Counted from the stretch's first letter, positions 18,614 through 28,612 are shown. The stretch: DNA of 42,271 nucleotides from SAR86 cluster bacterium (GCA_002401885.1 NVUL01000054.1:1-42271); one strand, 5' to 3'. Translations and numbers: made by a program. The notes: generated by a model from the sequence alone, not told the origin.

Positions 18614-21445
18614 CTATACGAAATCGCGTGCTTCGCCTTCTCCGTCGACATTAACGACACAGCGTTTGCAGAGTGAAGGATGAGCGGCGCTCTGGCCTAT
18701 GTCCTCAGTATGGTGCCAGCAGCGTTCACACTTCTCATGCTCTGACGCAGAAACTGCTAACTTTATATTGTCTAGTTCGGTTGAACTTGCGTCGATTGGG
18801 GCCTCGGACAACGAGTGGACGGTTACCCTACTCACGATCAGCGCGAACTTCAGCTCGGATTCCAGGCTGGCCAGTGATTGCGCGAGAGCATCGTCACAGT
18901 AGATATCGACTTCCGCACTCAGGCTGGCGCCGACGACCTTAGCCGCTCGCTTCGCTTCAAGCTCTTTGTTCACCGCGGTCTTTACCGCGAGTAACTGCTG
19001 CCAGAATGCATCAGGAAAGGCGCTCAATTCTGGGTAGTCGGCGATCCCATCGGCGAAATTGGAAAGAAATACAGACTCCTCTCTAGCACCTGGGATATTC
19101 TGCCAGATCTCATCGGCTGTAAAACTGAGTATCGGCGCAATCAGGCGACTGAACATCTCAAGAATGTGAAACAGAGCCGTCTGCGTCGAGCGCCGAGCCA
19201 AGCTATCAGCCTGAGTGGTGTACTGCCTGTCTTTGATAACGTCGAGATAGAAGCCCCCGAGCTCGACCACACAAAAACTATGTATCCTCTGATAGATATT
19301 CAGAAAATTGTAGTTGTCATAGTGCTCGATAATCTCTTTCTGCAGTTGCTGACACTGCCGAGTTATCCAATAGTCGACGGCGATCATTTCCTCAGCCTTT
19401 ACCTGATCTTTCTCAGGATCGAAACCGTTGAGATTGGAAAGCATGAATCTCGAGGTGTTTCGAATTCTGCGATAGGAGTCCGCTACTCTTTTAAAAATTT
19501 CATCCGATACAGTCATCTCACCGCGATAGTCTGTGGCGGCAACCCAGAGGCGCAGAATATCGGCGCCATACTGTTTAAATATTAGATCTGGCGCAACGGT
19601 ATTGCCCAAGGACTTCGACATCTTCTTACCGTCTGCATCCACAAAGAATCCGTGGGTTAGCACTTCCTTGTAGGGCGCCGACTCGTTCATTGCCACCGCT
19701 GTTTTCAAAGAGGACTGAAACCATCCACGGTGCTGGTCTGATCCTTCCAAATAGAGGTCGGCCGGATAGGTTAATTCATCTCTTTTAGCAATGACAGAAT
19801 AATGACTCACTCCCGAATCGAACCAGACGTCAAGGGTGTCGGTTACTTTCTCGTAATTTACCGCATCGTCGCCGAGTAATTCCTGGGGCTCCAACTCGAA
19901 CCATGCCTCAATGCCCGTCTTCTCGATACGCTGCGCTACCTGCTCGATCAATTCAGCAGTCTGAGGGTGCAGAGCCTGCGTTTCCTTGTTGACGAACAGG
20001 GTAATCGGTACGCCCCAAGTCCGTTGGCGTGAGATGCACCAATCAGGACTGCCCTTCAACATGAGTTCGATGCGCGCCTTGCCCCAATCGGGAATCCACT
20101 TAACATTTTCGACAGCAGCCAATGATTTACCCAGCAGGTCTTGCTCGCTCATGCTAATAAACCACTGCGGCGTAGCGCGATAAATCAGAGGAGTCTTCGT
20201 GCGCCAACAATGTGCGTAGCTGTGAGTGATCTTATCCAAGGCGACCAACGCCTTCACATCACGCAGCTTAGCGATGATGTCTTCATCGACTTTGTAGACG
20301 TGAGCGCCGGCGAACTCGCCAGCAGCTTGAGTAAACACACCGTTCTCGTCGACAAGGTTCAAGGTGCCTATATCATAGAGCGCACCGACATTAAAATCGT
20401 CGACACCGTGGTCGGGTGCCGTGTGCACAGCTCCGGTACCAGCCTCGATGGTTACGTGTTCACCTAGAATCAGCGGCACTTCTCTTTCGACGAAGGGATG
20501 TGCAAGGATTTGATTTTCAAGCGCTGCGCCGGTCGCCTGAGCCACTATCTCGAAAGACTCGCACTTATAGCGACTCATGATTTTTTCAAGCATGTCCTTC
20601 GCTACAACGAGCAGCTCAGTACCTTGATCGAGCTCACAGCGAATCAGCGCATAGTCTAACTCGGCGTGCAGACAGACTGCTTGGTTTGACGGCAACGTCC
20701 AAGGTGTTGTCGTCCATATAACAACAGAGATAGCCTCATCAGTACCAATTGTCGAACCTGCAGCTGAGAACGCAGCTAAAAATGCATCTCTATCTTGCGG
20801 CGCGAAACGCACATCTATCGCGAAGGAATCTTTGTCCTGATATTCAACCTCGGCTTCGGCTAGCGCCGAGGCTCCAACAACACTCCAGTACACGGGCTTG
20901 TAGCCCTTAACCAGATGGCCCTTCTCTACGATTTTTCCTAGCGACCGCACGATGTCAGCCTCTGTCTCGAAGTCCATCGTCAGATAGGGATTTTCCCAGT
21001 CACCCAGTACGCCCAAGCGAATAAAGCCCTTCCTCTGAATATCTACCTGCTTTGTTGCATAGTCTCTACAGGCTTTGCGAAATTCGGCATGAGATATTTT
21101 TTGACCGGCTTTGCCTTTCTTCTTTTCTACATTGTGCTCAATGGGTAGACCATGACAGTCCCAGCCAGGTATATAGGGCGCATCGAAACCATTCAGGGAT
21201 TTGGCCTTCACGACGAAGTCTTTAAGCGACTTATTGATCGCGTGACCTAGGTGCAACTCACCGTTAGCATAGGGTGGGCCATCGTGTAATACGAATTTGG
21301 GCTTACCGCTATTCTTTTCCGCAATGCGCTTATAGAGATCGAGCTTCTGCCAACTCTGCAACATAGCTGGCTCCCGCTGAGCCAGATTGGCCTTCATCGG
21401 GAACTCGGTAGATGGTAGGTTTAATGTATCTTTGTAATCGCTCAT
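18614..21445 (-). CDS. ileS: Isoleucine--tRNA ligase
   Basis: A class I synthetase charging tRNA-Ile, with 943 residues, the standard size of the bacterial type 1 enzyme. The HIGH motif is HLGH in [16 protein letters not shown] near residue 58. [15 protein letters not shown] follows, then the editing-domain segment [18 protein letters not shown] near 244, [13 protein letters not shown] near 455 and the KMSKS motif in [15 protein letters not shown] near 607. The C-terminal zinc site uses CERCWHH and CKRCVV (about 900-930). It lies 61 bp after ribF. Confidence 0.98.
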   Translation of the reverse strand: MSDYKDTLNLPSTEFPMKANLAQREPAMLQSWQKLDLYKRIAEKNSGKPKFVLHDGPPYANGELHLGHAINKSLKDFVVKAKSLNGFDAPYIPGWDCHGLPIEHNVEKKKGKAGQKISHAEFRKACRDYATKQVDIQRKGFIRLGVLGDWENPYLTMDFETEADIVRSLGKIVEKGHLVKGYKPVYWSVVGASALAEAEVEYQDKDSFAIDVRFAPQDRDAFLAAFSAAGSTIGTDEAISVVIWTTTPWTLPSNQAVCLHAELDYALIRCELDQGTELLVVAKDMLEKIMSRYKCESFEIVAQATGAALENQILAHPFVEREVPLILGEHVTIEAGTGAVHTAPDHGVDDFNVGALYDIGTLNLVDENGVFTQAAGEFAGAHVYKVDEDIIAKLRDVKALVALDKITHSYAHCWRTKTPLIYRATPQWFISMSEQDLLGKSLAAVENVKWIPDWGKARIELMLKGSPDWCISRQRTWGVPITLFVNKETQALHPQTAELIEQVAQRIEKTGIEAWFELEPQELLGDDAVNYEKVTDTLDVWFDSGVSHYSVIAKRDELTYPADLYLEGSDQHRGWFQSSLKTAVAMNESAPYKEVLTHGFFVDADGKKMSKSLGNTVAPDLIFKQYGADILRLWVAATDYRGEMTVSDEIFKRVADSYRRIRNTSRFMLSNLNGFDPEKDQVKAEEMIAVDYWITRQCQQLQKEIIEHYDNYNFLNIYQRIHSFCVVELGGFYLDVIKDRQYTTQADSLARRSTQTALFHILEMFSRLIAPILSFTADEIWQNIPGAREESVFLSNFADGIADYPELSAFPDAFWQQLLAVKTAVNKELEAKRAAKVVGASLSAEVDIYCDDALAQSLASLESELKFALIVSRVTVHSLSEAPIDASSTELDNIKLAVSASEHEKCERCWHHTEDIGQSAAHPSLCKRCVVNVDGEGEARDFV

Positions 21446-21506
21446 AGCTTGAACTGCACGCTGTATTAGTTTCTTCTGTTATGTATCTGTTAGTAGCCGA
21501 ATATTC

Positions 21507-22445
21507 TTAGCTAGTAACTCCAAATAGCTCTCTTACCTGCTCAACGTCGGCACTGATTTGCCGCTTCAATTCTTCAAGACCGGAAAACTTCGTCTCTTCC
21601 CGTATCTTCTGTCGAAAAATGACCTCTATCGTCTTCCCGTACAAATCCTCATTAAAATCCAGTATGTGCGCCTCTAGCAGTGCCTCACCCGATTCCGTTA
21701 CCGTGGGACGATAACCTATATTTACCGCCGCGGGTCGATACTGATCGGCCAATCTAACTTCGCAGGCGTAAACGCCGTGCAAGGGAATGCGCAGACGCTG
21801 CGGGTTGATATTGCAAGTTGGAAAACCTAAGTCAGTGCCCAGCTGCTTGCCTTGTACTACTTCACCCTTGATGGAATAAGGCCTACCTAACAATTGTTCG
21901 ACGAGGGTAAAATCAGCCTTTGCTAGCTGCTCTCGTATGAAGGTGCTGCTAATTCGATGCCCATTACGCTCGTAGGCCGCTGTTTCAACTACTTCGAAAC
22001 CAAACTGTTTGCCAGCTTCACTAAGCAGATCGAAATTGCCCTTGCGCTGGTGACCGAAGCGGAAATCGTTACCGACGATAAAACTCTTTACTCCCAGCCC
22101 CGCTACCAAGATATCCGCGATGTAATCTTCGGCGCTCAGCTCACTGAGCTGTTGATCGAATTTCAGCTGAAACACAAGGTCGATACCGAAGCTTTCCAAT
22201 AACTCTAACTTCTCCTGCAAGATCGTCAGTCTGGCCGGACAGCTGTCGGTATCCGCTGCAAAAAACTCTTCAGGATGAGGCTCGACCAGTATAACGAGGG
22301 ATGGCAGATCAAACTCTTCAGCCTTCTGTTTTAGCTGATCCAGTATCAGCTGATGTCCTAGATGCACACCATCGAATTTACCGATGGTGGCAACACAGCT
22401 TTCCTGCAGCTGAGAGAAGCGATTCGTTTCTTCGAAGATGATCAT
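21507..22445 (-). CDS. ribF: Bifunctional riboflavin kinase / FAD synthetase
   Basis: RibF phosphorylates riboflavin to FMN and adenylates it to FAD. The 312 residues have the FAD synthetase nucleotidyltransferase half first: ATIGKFDGVHLGHQLIL near 19 and FIVGNDFRFGHQRKGNF near 118. The riboflavin kinase half starts near 185, with YSIKGEVVQGKQLGTDLGFPTCNI and ending LYGKTIEVIFRQKIREETKF. It is the first gene of the ribF-ileS-fkpB-ispH run. murJ and rpsT, its usual upstream neighbours, are not next to it here. Confidence 0.97.
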   Translation of the reverse strand: MIIFEETNRFSQLQESCVATIGKFDGVHLGHQLILDQLKQKAEEFDLPSLVILVEPHPEEFFAADTDSCPARLTILQEKLELLESFGIDLVFQLKFDQQLSELSAEDYIADILVAGLGVKSFIVGNDFRFGHQRKGNFDLLSEAGKQFGFEVVETAAYERNGHRISSTFIREQLAKADFTLVEQLLGRPYSIKGEVVQGKQLGTDLGFPTCNINPQRLRIPLHGVYACEVRLADQYRPAAVNIGYRPTVTESGEALLEAHILDFNEDLYGKTIEVIFRQKIREETKFSGLEELKRQISADVEQVRELFGVTS

Positions 22446-22486
22446 TGCAAGAGAGTCTCTGAGGCTACTGCTAGGAAAAGCGCGGA

Positions 22487-22515
22487 ATTATACTCTTTTA
22501 TGGCAAAATCAGCCA
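22487..22515 (-). promoter_or_regulatory. Candidate promoter of ribF-ileS-fkpB-ispH
   Basis: On the minus strand a TATAAT -10 box (22492-22487) lies 17 bp from TGGCTG (22515-22510). The start site would be about 35 bp ahead of the ribF ATG. The 124-bp gap before ribF is the only sizeable one in this run, which fits an operon start. Confidence 0.45.
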
Positions 22516-22569
22516 GAAACAGGGTTGATATCCTAGTCTTTGTAGCTCACTGAGGTGATGGAGCCTGCG

Positions 22570-22815
22570 TTAGGACGCTGTATCGGAATTTGCTGCCAAT
22601 TTATCTTGCCTCAAACCTGCCAGGCCCTTCTTGAACAAGACTGTCGCCAGCACCAGAAGACAAATGATCAGCACTCCCTGCCCGATCAGCGTATTGACCA
22701 CGGAAATTGTTTCGGGTCTGGTGGAGATAAAGATGAGGTTGATCAGCGTGGCCAATGCCACTACGGACACCCCCGCTGAGCCAATGAGCTGAATAACGGC
22801 TACTAGTTTATTCAT
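22570..22815 (-). CDS. Small two-helix membrane protein, function unknown
   Basis: An 81-residue protein with two hydrophobic segments, about residues 3-30 (VAVIQLIGSAGVSVVALATL) and 40-62 (VNTLIGQGVLIICLLVLATVLF), followed by a charged C-terminal tail with KKGLAGLRQDKLA. It starts 2 bp after the OlsF-like gene stops, so the two are almost certainly cotranscribed. I do not recognise a family. Its position suggests an accessory membrane protein for the lipid acyltransferase cluster, but nothing in the sequence shows that. Confidence 0.65.
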   Translation of the reverse strand: MNKLVAVIQLIGSAGVSVVALATLINLIFISTRPETISVVNTLIGQGVLIICLLVLATVLFKKGLAGLRQDKLAANSDTAS

Positions 22816-22817
22816 GT

Positions 22818-24563
22818 TTAAGCACTATCCTGCTGTTTATGAAACGACATGAAATGCTCAGAGCCATCGGCACCTAGAAATCGGCTAAGAGTCTTCGCGT
22901 CTGTCTTGCGAGCATCTACTATAATGAGTCCCTCGAGGGAGTCATTAAAATTAGGGTGTATGTTAAAGCAGACAAGCTTACCATTTACTGAGAGGTAATG
23001 GCGCAGAAGCACCGGGACTGCCTTACCGGGATCACAGCGCCCTATCAATTTGCTCAGCATTTTTACGTTTGACAACTCCGCGAGCATCTCGTTGGTCCAT
23101 ACACGGTTCATGATCTTATGCGGCGTTATTGGCTTGACCAGCTGATCGAATTCGCTTGCCTTGAAATTCGTCATCATAGTATCTGCGATTAGGGCGCGAG
23201 CAAGGTCGCTGTATTCTCTCGATATACTCACCGAACCAAATAAAGTGTGATACTTGGGCCTTTGTACCAAAATCCTACCGATACCCCGCCAAAGCAGGTT
23301 AAGCGAGACCGGCTTCTTCTGATAGTCGGGATGGATGAAACTCCGCCCCATCTCTATAGCTGACCCCAGTCTATTAATGAAGGCCTCATCGTATTTATAG
23401 AGAGAGCGACTATAGAGCCCCTTGACGCCATGTTCGGCAACGATCTCGTCCACGAGACCTACACGATAGGCGCCGGCGATTCTAAGAGCCGCTTTGTCCC
23501 AGAGAAATAGGTGCAGATAGTGCGGGTCAAATTCGTCAGAGTCTTTCGACAGACCTGTGCCCTCTCCAACGGACCGAAAGGTAATCTCACGCGTGATCGC
23601 AATCTGCTCCATGATGGGACCGAGTCTGTCGTAAGGTGCGCAATAAACGTCAAACTCTTCATGTTCGATCAGTCGAAATTCTTCGAGGCCCTTAATAGCG
23701 GAGAACAATTCTGCGCTACCGCTTGTAGGGCTATAATCGGCTACCGATTGGTGTTTCATGCCCGGCAGATTTTTCGGTTCTCTTAGCAAGGCATCGGTAC
23801 TCACCCGCAGGTAATCGGTAATCGCCTTAGGGCTCTCCAGCAGTCTGAGCTCCGCCGCTGGAATCGGTCGACCGAATCGCAGCTCTAGCTTAAAGCCTTG
23901 CTTGTTAGCCAACTGACGAGGCAGTAATGCAGTTCGCAGTCTGGGGTGGATCATACCAACGGCATAGAATAGGCGGCTGTTGGTGCCACCCACATGAACG
24001 GGCAGGCAAGTTGCTTGATAGCGTTTCAATAATTGCCCTGCTAGGCGATTCCAGGAACGATCCTGAATTCTGCGATGGCCGTGCTCGTAAGCCGACACCA
24101 TGCCTGCTGGAAAGATCAGCACAGCACCATCATTCTTAAGATGTTTGTGAACTTGCTTGATACTGGACACATTACCGGCAGCCGCTTCACTCGACAGGAC
24201 ATCTACTCCGATAAAAATATCGGCAAGTTCTGGAATCCTTCGCAATAACTCGTTGGTCAATACTTTCAAGTCGGGCCGAACATCCGAAATAACCTTGGCT
24301 ATCGCCACTCCCTCGAGACCGCCTAGCGGATGATTCGCGACGATGAGGACAGGGCCGGTGCTCGGTATTTCTTCCAGGTTCGAAGCGTTGATTAGATCAA
24401 GACTGACACCCAGTGCATCGAGGGTGTACTGCAGAAACTCATGCGATGTACACCCCTCTGGTCGTCCATCATATATCTCCGCGAGACGATCGAGTCCGAG
24501 TGCCTTCTCGATAACGGCAGATACGAATCTTGGCTTAAATGGTAAGCGACAGGGATTAGTCAT
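22818..24563 (-). CDS. OlsF-like bifunctional acyltransferase (PlsC-type plus OlsB/GNAT-type)
   Basis: A two-domain acyltransferase of 581 residues. The N-terminal half is a PlsC/LPLAT-type domain with VANHPLGGLEG (residues 75-85, His 78 and Glu 84 in the HX5E position), then the glycine-proline segment LIFPAGMVSAYEHG near 148 and CLPVHVGGTNSRLFY near 186. The C-terminal half (about 290-520) is a GNAT-type N-acyltransferase like OlsB, with AIEMGRSFIHPDYQKKP, LLWRGIGRILVQRPKYHTLFGSVSIS. This order matches OlsF, which makes ornithine lipid alone by N-acylation of ornithine and then O-acylation. The amino acid used here is not shown by sequence. Its ATG overlaps the stop of the ATP-grasp gene by 8 bp, indicating coupling. 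Confidence 0.8.
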   Translation of the reverse strand: MTNPCRLPFKPRFVSAVIEKALGLDRLAEIYDGRPEGCTSHEFLQYTLDALGVSLDLINASNLEEIPSTGPVLIVANHPLGGLEGVAIAKVISDVRPDLKVLTNELLRRIPELADIFIGVDVLSSEAAAGNVSSIKQVHKHLKNDGAVLIFPAGMVSAYEHGHRRIQDRSWNRLAGQLLKRYQATCLPVHVGGTNSRLFYAVGMIHPRLRTALLPRQLANKQGFKLELRFGRPIPAAELRLLESPKAITDYLRVSTDALLREPKNLPGMKHQSVADYSPTSGSAELFSAIKGLEEFRLIEHEEFDVYCAPYDRLGPIMEQIAITREITFRSVGEGTGLSKDSDEFDPHYLHLFLWDKAALRIAGAYRVGLVDEIVAEHGVKGLYSRSLYKYDEAFINRLGSAIEMGRSFIHPDYQKKPVSLNLLWRGIGRILVQRPKYHTLFGSVSISREYSDLARALIADTMMTNFKASEFDQLVKPITPHKIMNRVWTNEMLAELSNVKMLSKLIGRCDPGKAVPVLLRHYLSVNGKLVCFNIHPNFNDSLEGLIIVDARKTDAKTLSRFLGADGSEHFMSFHKQQDSA

Positions 24564-25677
24564 TTTGCGGATACTGCTTCACTAAATTATTCTCAAAGCG
24601 CCAGGCGCGATATAGGGCCATCAATCCCGGAGGTTTATTGCCCCGTTTACGGCTTATGTTACCCAGTTTAAACAGCGTGTGATATTGCTGCAACAAGGTT
24701 TTAATCGCTGTGCTTAGCCCTGCATTTCTATCCCATATATTAATGGATTCAGAGCTTGCCCCATTTATTTCGATGATGTCGAAATCTACTCCGGCGCTGA
24801 GACTTTCTACGTTTTTGAACTTTACGTCTAGGCGCCCATAATAGAATCCTGGAATATCCTCAAATATTTTATCGAGGGATTGTGACAGCTTCTGGTCTAT
24901 CAATTCCGCTGCATCTCGAAAAACTGCGCCGCGACAATGACTAGCCGAAAATACGAGTCTGTAGGGCACACCCTTCGCAATGACATCATGCCAGCGGGCC
25001 GCGTGCCGGCTTCGATAGAGATGCAGTAACTCGCCTGCCCGCGAATCTTGTGCGACCAGCTCTCCGAGCTGCCTCTCTCCATCACCCACCACATAGGGCG
25101 TGTACTTCAGAGTAAGAGAGGTAATCTCTCCCCGCTCCTTTTCCGGATCGCGGACGTAGAACACCCCAGCTTCTGCATCCCATTGGCTCAACTTCTGAAA
25201 TTGAATGCAGCCACCCACAGGAAATCCTTGTAAATAGTCCTGCAGCTCGGCAGCATCGTCGAGCAGCCTAACCCCGGCACCACGGCAACCTATATTCGGC
25301 TTCCCGACAACGGGAAATTCCAGACCTGCCACACTCAATGCCTCTTCCGCCTTTTCGCACTGATACTCGAGGGCCTTCCCATCAACCTCGAACAGTATCC
25401 AGGGCAGAATCCACTCCCGAGCCGTATCGCCCGCTAGATCGAATACCGCCGACTTGGATACCCCGACCATGCCTGACAGCGGGATTCCTGGATTCGCGAT
25501 AAGAGGAAGACTCAAGCTTCGATAGCGTACCGCTAGGAGTAACCACTGAATAGCTACCGGTACGTACATCAACCATATCGGCCAAAATTCGAAGAATGAG
25601 GTACTGCGCCCCGAGTTGTCGAGTGCGGGCATGCCTGCAGGTACGTAGCTGACAGAATCTGTACTGAATTTTTGCAA
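24556..25677 (-). CDS. ATP-grasp ligase, D-Ala-D-Ala-ligase-like, unknown substrate
   Basis: A 373-residue protein with an ATP-grasp architecture. A hydrophobic, aromatic N-terminal stretch (FFEFWPIWLMYVPVAIQWLLLAVRYRSL, about residues 28-55) may be amphipathic or membrane-associated. The ATP-grasp core follows, with FPVVGKPNIGCRGAGVRLL (phosphate-binding lysine and Gly-rich loop, near 122) and FYYGRLDVKFK, then FDIIEINGASSESINIWD (metal-binding Glu-x-Asn, near 316). ATP-grasp enzymes join a carboxylate to an amine or thiol through an acyl phosphate. Coupling to the OlsF-like gene suggests a lipid or amino-acid-lipid ligation, which is inference. The start is TTG 25677 with a weak site; ATG 25632 is an alternative. 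Confidence 0.72.
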   Translation of the reverse strand: MQKFSTDSVSYVPAGMPALDNSGRSTSFFEFWPIWLMYVPVAIQWLLLAVRYRSLSLPLIANPGIPLSGMVGVSKSAVFDLAGDTAREWILPWILFEVDGKALEYQCEKAEEALSVAGLEFPVVGKPNIGCRGAGVRLLDDAAELQDYLQGFPVGGCIQFQKLSQWDAEAGVFYVRDPEKERGEITSLTLKYTPYVVGDGERQLGELVAQDSRAGELLHLYRSRHAARWHDVIAKGVPYRLVFSASHCRGAVFRDAAELIDQKLSQSLDKIFEDIPGFYYGRLDVKFKNVESLSAGVDFDIIEINGASSESINIWDRNAGLSTAIKTLLQQYHTLFKLGNISRKRGNKPPGLMALYRAWRFENNLVKQYPQND

Positions 25678-25957
25678 AATCTGTGGGAGTTTCCTTCAAT
25701 CTATGGGTAGCAGACCGGTTCGATCCAAATTTGTTACGACTTCTAAGCGCTAGCACTGTTACGTAGCTGATTGGAAAGCAACGCGATTATCGCATTCGTT
25801 CAAGAAAGCCTCAATCAGACTGGCCTAATATTCGCATTTGCTTGATGGCGAAGCTTTCCAGAGCTAGGTGGAATTTCTGCCGATAGCTAATACAGTAGCG
25901 AAGCCGTCAGGCCCGCTGTTACTATCTATTCTGCGACGCACATGGAAAATCTACAGC

Positions 25958-26362
25958 ATGCTCGGAAAACTACTGTTAACTCTTGCGGTGATGATTATTG
26001 CCTTCTTCTTTGTGCGCCAACGCGACATGAAGGAAAAGAGTAGTCCTGCCCGAACCACTTTGCCCCCAGCGAGACCTGTTAACAAGGCAGTCGAGCAAGA
26101 AGGCCATAACCTGTCTGCAGATATGAGGCTCGGCGCCTATATGTTTCTCGTCCTCGTGGTCGGTCTAGGTACCACACTGTATTATTTTCAATGGCAAGAC
26201 GACCACTCTATTCTAACGGTGCGACTCCACAGCGACGGCCAGACTGAAGCCATTGTGTACCAAGTCTATAAATTTCAAATGGCGGAACGCTCCTTCACAA
26301 CCCTAGAGGGTATCCTCGTCACAGTGGCGAGCAGCGAGCGCATGGAAGTCGAAGGCCTATAG
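25958..26362 (+). CDS. Small membrane protein upstream of the molybdo-oxidoreductase
   Basis: Taken from ATG 25958, the product has 134 residues: helix 1 at about 2-19 (LGKLLLTLAVMIIAFFFV), a charged linker rich in Arg, Pro and Lys (20-55), helix 2 at about 58-76, and a C-terminal domain of about 55 residues (ILTVRLHSDGQTEAIVYQVYKF). A GTG at 25868 would add 30 residues but would place polar sequence before the first helix. I do not know the family. The next gene, the FdhF/YdeP-like oxidoreductase, begins about 19-67 bp after its stop, depending on the start, so the two are probably cotranscribed. It may anchor or assist the oxidoreductase. Confidence 0.65.
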   Translation: MLGKLLLTLAVMIIAFFFVRQRDMKEKSSPARTTLPPARPVNKAVEQEGHNLSADMRLGAYMFLVLVVGLGTTLYYFQWQDDHSILTVRLHSDGQTEAIVYQVYKFQMAERSFTTLEGILVTVASSERMEVEGL

Positions 26363-26429
26363 CGATCAGAAGGAATATAGTATCAGCGAAAAACCCAACA
26401 AGGCAGTAACCGGGGGTGGCTTCAAGGCT

Positions 26430-28586
26430 ATGCAATACGTGCTGTCCTGCGCCCAGAAAGTTGGTACCCGTAAGTTAGCCAGCGCCGTACAGTCGAAGAA
26501 CACCTGCAAGGCCTGCGCCTTTGGCACCGGAGGGCAACGGGGCGGCCTGCACAATGAATACAGTAACCGCATTGAGATCTGCAATAAGAATATCCAAGCA
26601 CAATTAAGCGATATTCGAGATCCGATACCGCCACAGATATTCGAGCAGAATAGCATCAGTGAACTACGTGAACTTAGCGCCAAGCAGCTCGAAGATCTTG
26701 GCCGCCTCTCGATTCCACTGCACAAAGCGGCGCAGTCCGATAATTACGAAGCAATAAGTTATCGTCAAGCCTACGAACTCATCGCCGAACGACTGCAGTC
26801 GAGCGATCCCCTGCGCAGCTTTTTCTATGCCTCGGGCAGATCATCGAACGAAGCGGCCTTTATTCTGCAACTATTCTCACGCCTATACGGTTGCAACCAC
26901 ATCAACAACTGCTCCTACTACTGCCATCAGGCTTCAGGAGTTGGTCTAAGCCACAGCATCGGCAGCGGAACATCAACCATACAATATGGCGACCTGCACA
27001 AGGCGGACCTAATATTTGTATTTGGTGCAAACCCAGCTTCTAACCATCCACGCTTCGTCAAAGTGCTGCTCGAATGCCGGCAACGCGGCGGCCAGGTAGT
27101 TGTAGTAAACCCAGCGCGCGAGGCTGGTCTGGTGCGCTTCGCTTCGCCTAGCAATTTCAAATCTATGATTACCGGCGGTGGAGAGGTTGCTTCGCACTAT
27201 ATACAACCCCATGTCGGTGGTGATGTCGCTCTGATTAGCGGCATGGCGAAATACCTAATCGAAAGCGATCAGGTGGATCGGGAATACATCGACTCCTTTT
27301 GCGAACAATTCGATAGCTACTCGCAATTCATAGCAAACCTTAGCTGGACCGAGATCGAGAGCGAATGCGGGTTGGAACGACCTCAGATTAAGTCGCTTGC
27401 CAATCTCTATGCGCAGAGTGAAAGAACGGTCTTCTCTTGGGGCATGGGGCTTACCCATCATCACAATGGCACTGACAACATCGAAGCCATCGCTAGTCTC
27501 GCCCTGCTGCGCGGCATGATTGGCGGCGAAGGCAAGGGCCTGCTGCCGCTGCGTGGACATAGCAATGTGCAGGGTGTTGGCTCCATGGGTGTCACTCCTG
27601 CTCTAAAGACAGAGGTATTTTCCGCAATCGAGAAAGAATTTGCAGTCGAACTGCCGAAGTACGAGGGCATGGATACCTTAGCCTGCATTCAGGCAGCCTT
27701 TAGAGGAAAAATCGATTTCGCCTTCTTACTAGGCGGCAATCTGTACGCAGCCAACCCAGACACCAGCTTCTCGGAGAAGGCGCTGAACCAGATTCCTTTC
27801 AAAGTTATGATTAACTCCACACTGAACCAGACTCACCTCAATGGGGTAGACGGTGAGAATCTAATTCTGCCTATTCGAGTGCGCGATGAAGAGACACAGG
27901 CGACGACTCAGGAATCCATGTTTAACTATCTGCGAATGAGTGACGGCGGCTTCGATAGAATCGAGGCTCTGCATTCGGAAGTCGATATAATAAGTTCCAT
28001 CGCGGCAGCTGTAATAGACAGCGACACCTTAGACTTTCGAGAATTCAAACGCCATGATTCAATTCGCAAAGCCATCGCCAAGCTAATACCTGGGTTTGCA
28101 GCACTCGCCGATATTGATGAGACTAAGCAGGAGTTTCATATCGAGGGTCGCCACTTGGCGAAGCCGCACTTTGCGACGAAATCTGGCAAGGCCAACTTCT
28201 GCATACCCTCGCAAACCTCTTGGAACACCAAGACTACAAAGAATAGCAATCAGTTCACACTCACCTCGGTGCGTAGTGAAGGTCAATTCAATACCATTAT
28301 CTATAGCGAAGAGGATGTGTATCGCAGGCAGTCACATCGACAGGTGTTGTTTATTAGCGCGGATGATCTAGAGAAACTCGAACTGAAGGTGGGGGACAAA
28401 ATTGACGTGAGCAATGCGACCGGCACACTCAGCAACTTAAAATTGGCACTCTACGATATAAAACCTGGAAATGTCATGTGTTACTTCCCTGAGGCCAACG
28501 TCCTTGTCCCGCAATCTGTCGACCAACGGAGTCGAACCCCCTCTTTTAAATCAATCTCTGTTTCGATCAAGAAAGCTGCGGCCTAA
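26430..28586 (+). CDS. FdhF/YdeP family molybdopterin oxidoreductase
   Basis: A bis-MGD molybdoenzyme of the YdeP branch of the formate dehydrogenase alpha family, whose substrate is not established. In the ATG 26430 form of 718 residues there is a CxxC (Cys 26, Cys 29), FYASGRSSNEAAF near 132, NCSYYCHQASGVGL with Cys 165 as the probable molybdenum ligand, GANPASNHPRF near 195, MGLTHHHNGTDN near 340 and LLPLRGHSNVQG near 375. The C-terminal molybdopterin dinucleotide domain starts near 610. Family alignment with E. coli YdeP places the conserved AGGWGAVKSV-like segment before Met 1 here. The matching segment GGGFKAMQYV is read in frame from ATC 26382, which has AAGGA 7 nt upstream, so the real protein is probably 16 residues longer. 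No signal peptide is seen. Confidence 0.9.
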   Translation: MQYVLSCAQKVGTRKLASAVQSKNTCKACAFGTGGQRGGLHNEYSNRIEICNKNIQAQLSDIRDPIPPQIFEQNSISELRELSAKQLEDLGRLSIPLHKAAQSDNYEAISYRQAYELIAERLQSSDPLRSFFYASGRSSNEAAFILQLFSRLYGCNHINNCSYYCHQASGVGLSHSIGSGTSTIQYGDLHKADLIFVFGANPASNHPRFVKVLLECRQRGGQVVVVNPAREAGLVRFASPSNFKSMITGGGEVASHYIQPHVGGDVALISGMAKYLIESDQVDREYIDSFCEQFDSYSQFIANLSWTEIESECGLERPQIKSLANLYAQSERTVFSWGMGLTHHHNGTDNIEAIASLALLRGMIGGEGKGLLPLRGHSNVQGVGSMGVTPALKTEVFSAIEKEFAVELPKYEGMDTLACIQAAFRGKIDFAFLLGGNLYAANPDTSFSEKALNQIPFKVMINSTLNQTHLNGVDGENLILPIRVRDEETQATTQESMFNYLRMSDGGFDRIEALHSEVDIISSIAAAVIDSDTLDFREFKRHDSIRKAIAKLIPGFAALADIDETKQEFHIEGRHLAKPHFATKSGKANFCIPSQTSWNTKTTKNSNQFTLTSVRSEGQFNTIIYSEEDVYRRQSHRQVLFISADDLEKLELKVGDKIDVSNATGTLSNLKLALYDIKPGNVMCYFPEANVLVPQSVDQRSRTPSFKSISVSIKKAAA

Positions 28587-28612
28587 GTCGCTGCATAACA
28601 ATTCCGCTTGCG

